Origin: Cryomorphaceae bacterium
GTDB lineage: Bacteria; Bacteroidota; Bacteroidia; Flavobacteriales_D; Cryomorphaceae
DNA length: 64,000 bases
Reading direction: 5' to 3'
Assembly: GCA_003565555.1 (NCBI GenBank)
Contig: PXBH01000042.1
Coordinates: forward strand, 16,058-80,057
How positions within the stretch are numbered: the first letter of the stretch is position 1; every line of letters starts with the position of its first letter. Positions 63,040 to 64,000 of the stretch are shown piece by piece. Under the pieces are notes generated by a model that did no database searches, was not told the DNA's origin, and saw only the letters and a list, made by a program, of their open reading frames with translations. The position numbers were made by a program, and so were the translations under genes.

Positions 63040-63999
63040 ATGGACATGCCCGTATCTTCAATCGTATTTGTGGTCGTCGTCTTGCTCCTTGCGGCGGGAA
63101 TATTTATTGTAAAACAGCAGACAGCGGCCATTGTGCAGCGCTTCGGAAAATTTCATTCGGTGCGCAATGCGGGCATCCAATTGCGTATACCCCTCGTGGA
63201 TCAGGTGGCGGGCCGTGTCAACCTGCGCGTGCGCCAGCTTGATGTGAACGTAGAGACCAAAACCAAGGATGATGTCTTCGTGCGTATTAAGGTATCTGTG
63301 CAGTACAAGGTGCTGAGAGAATACATTTACGAAGCGTTTTACAAACTCGAAGACCCTCACGGGCAGATTACCTCCTATGTATTTGATGTGGTGCGTGCCG
63401 AAGTGCCGAAACTTCGGCTTGACGATGTTTTCGAAAAGAAAGATGATATCGCCGTGGCCATCAAGCGGGAACTGGAGCAGGCGATGGGGGAATACGGGTA
63501 CGGCATTATTAAGGCGCTCGTCACCGATATTGATCCCGACGTGGAGGTGAAGCAGGCAATGAATCGAATCAATGCTGCGGAAAGGCAAAAAACCGCGGCT
63601 GAATTTGAGGGTGAAGCAGACCGCATTCGCATCGTGGCAAAAGCCACGGCAGAAGCCGAAAGCAAGAGACTCCAGGGGAGAGGAATAGCGGATCAGCGCC
63701 GTGAAATTGCACGCGGGCTTGAAGAGTCGGTGAATGTGCTGAACAAGGTAGGTATCGGGTCCCAAGAGGCATCAGCACTGATTGTGGTCACCCAGCACTA
63801 TGACACCCTTCAGGGAATCAGTGAAAACACCAAGAGCAACCTCATTCTCCTTCCGAACAATCCCAGTTCCGCTGCAGATATGTTGACACAACTCACCACA
63901 TCTTTCGTAGCGGCCAATAAAATACAGGATCTTCAGAACGAACTCGAAGAGGAGGAGGACAAGAAAGCACAGAAAGGTAAGGGCCGCGATCGATCATAG
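63040..63999 (+). CDS. SPFH/Band 7 (stomatin-like) membrane protein
   Basis: A 319-residue protein. The N-terminal helix (SSIVFVVVVLLLAAGIFIVKQ) anchors it; the Band 7 domain follows: QQTAAIVQRFGKFHSVRNAGIQLRIPLVDQVAGRVNLRVRQLDVNVETKTKDDVFVRIKVSVQYKV..., then a coiled coil (MNRINAAERQKTAAEFEGEADRIRIVAKATAEAESKRLQGRGIADQRREIARG) and a polar end (NELEEEEDKKAQKGKGRDRS). SPFH proteins form oligomeric membrane scaffolds. The start is ATG 63040; the ORF extended to 62965 adds residues without a hydrophobic start. The gene is complete, with its stop at 63997-63999. Confidence 0.93.
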   Translation: MDMPVSSIVFVVVVLLLAAGIFIVKQQTAAIVQRFGKFHSVRNAGIQLRIPLVDQVAGRVNLRVRQLDVNVETKTKDDVFVRIKVSVQYKVLREYIYEAFYKLEDPHGQITSYVFDVVRAEVPKLRLDDVFEKKDDIAVAIKRELEQAMGEYGYGIIKALVTDIDPDVEVKQAMNRINAAERQKTAAEFEGEADRIRIVAKATAEAESKRLQGRGIADQRREIARGLEESVNVLNKVGIGSQEASALIVVTQHYDTLQGISENTKSNLILLPNNPSSAADMLTQLTTSFVAANKIQDLQNELEEEEDKKAQKGKGRDRS

Positions 64000-64000
64000 A

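Overview
The window looks like chromosomal DNA of a free-living member of the Bacteroidota, most likely Flavobacteriales-like. It carries many families typical of that phylum: type IX secretion (T9SS) sorting domains of both type A and the gliding-associated C-terminal type, a PorP/SprF protein, OmpA/PD40 proteins, a FISUMP lipoprotein, and DUF4136, DUF4920 and DUF4105 proteins. The phylum-specific promoter box TAnnTTTG lies just upstream of about half of the genes. By eye the G+C content is moderate, a little over half, and I see no sharp compositional break. No rRNA, tRNA, transposase, integrase or CRISPR array was seen.

Layout. 1-1650: AdhP-type alcohol dehydrogenase and its frequent companion DUF779. 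1659-4511: three minus-strand envelope or secreted proteins (PKD lipoprotein, FISUMP lipoprotein, DUF3089 hydrolase with a T9SS tail). 4871-6769: DUF4136 lipoprotein and two outer-membrane barrel proteins. 7051-11676: amidohydrolase, a large PLP enzyme and an S41 peptidase. 11986-14715: a compact ExbB-ExbD-ExbD-TonB operon. 14738-16726: TraB/GumN protein and a RES-Xre toxin-antitoxin pair with a repeat-bearing promoter. 16932-20989: HutI, chorismate synthase and a dicarboxylate/amino-acid symporter. 21004-26497: AsmA-like protein, a PorE-like OmpA protein and DUF4920. 26776-36154: fused 2-oxoacid dehydrogenase E1, THUMP RNA methyltransferase, SUI1 factor, DinB protein, DUF4105 (Lnb-like), membrane patatin and FTCD. 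36444-38141: a secreted protein of eight four-cysteine repeats, interrupted by one in-frame TAA. 38305-47859: a DEAD helicase convergent with a T9SS surface operon (20-repeat HYR protein, PorP/SprF, OmpA/PD40). 48051-55041: voltage-gated-type K+ channel with a zinc-ribbon tail, AlkB-like hydroxylase, PEP carboxylase, SF2 helicase and uracil-DNA glycosylase. 55049-58800: small proteins, an SLC10-type symporter, a candidate structured RNA, a CPXCG protein and a two-gene DUF6745 cassette. 58805-63999: TypA, a T9SS-secreted protein and an SPFH protein.

How it fits together. The main theme is the cell surface. TonB/ExbBD energises outer-membrane uptake, T9SS cargo and its PorP/SprF and OmpA partners build a surface structure, and several lipoproteins, barrels, AsmA and DUF4105 serve envelope biogenesis. 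HutI and FTCD belong to histidine degradation but sit 18 kb apart. The rest is ordinary metabolism and information processing. The least explained parts are the DUF6745 cassette with its small partner (57371-58800), the structured AT-richer gap at 56712-57115, the stop codon inside the Cys-repeat gene, and the promoter architecture of the RES-Xre pair.
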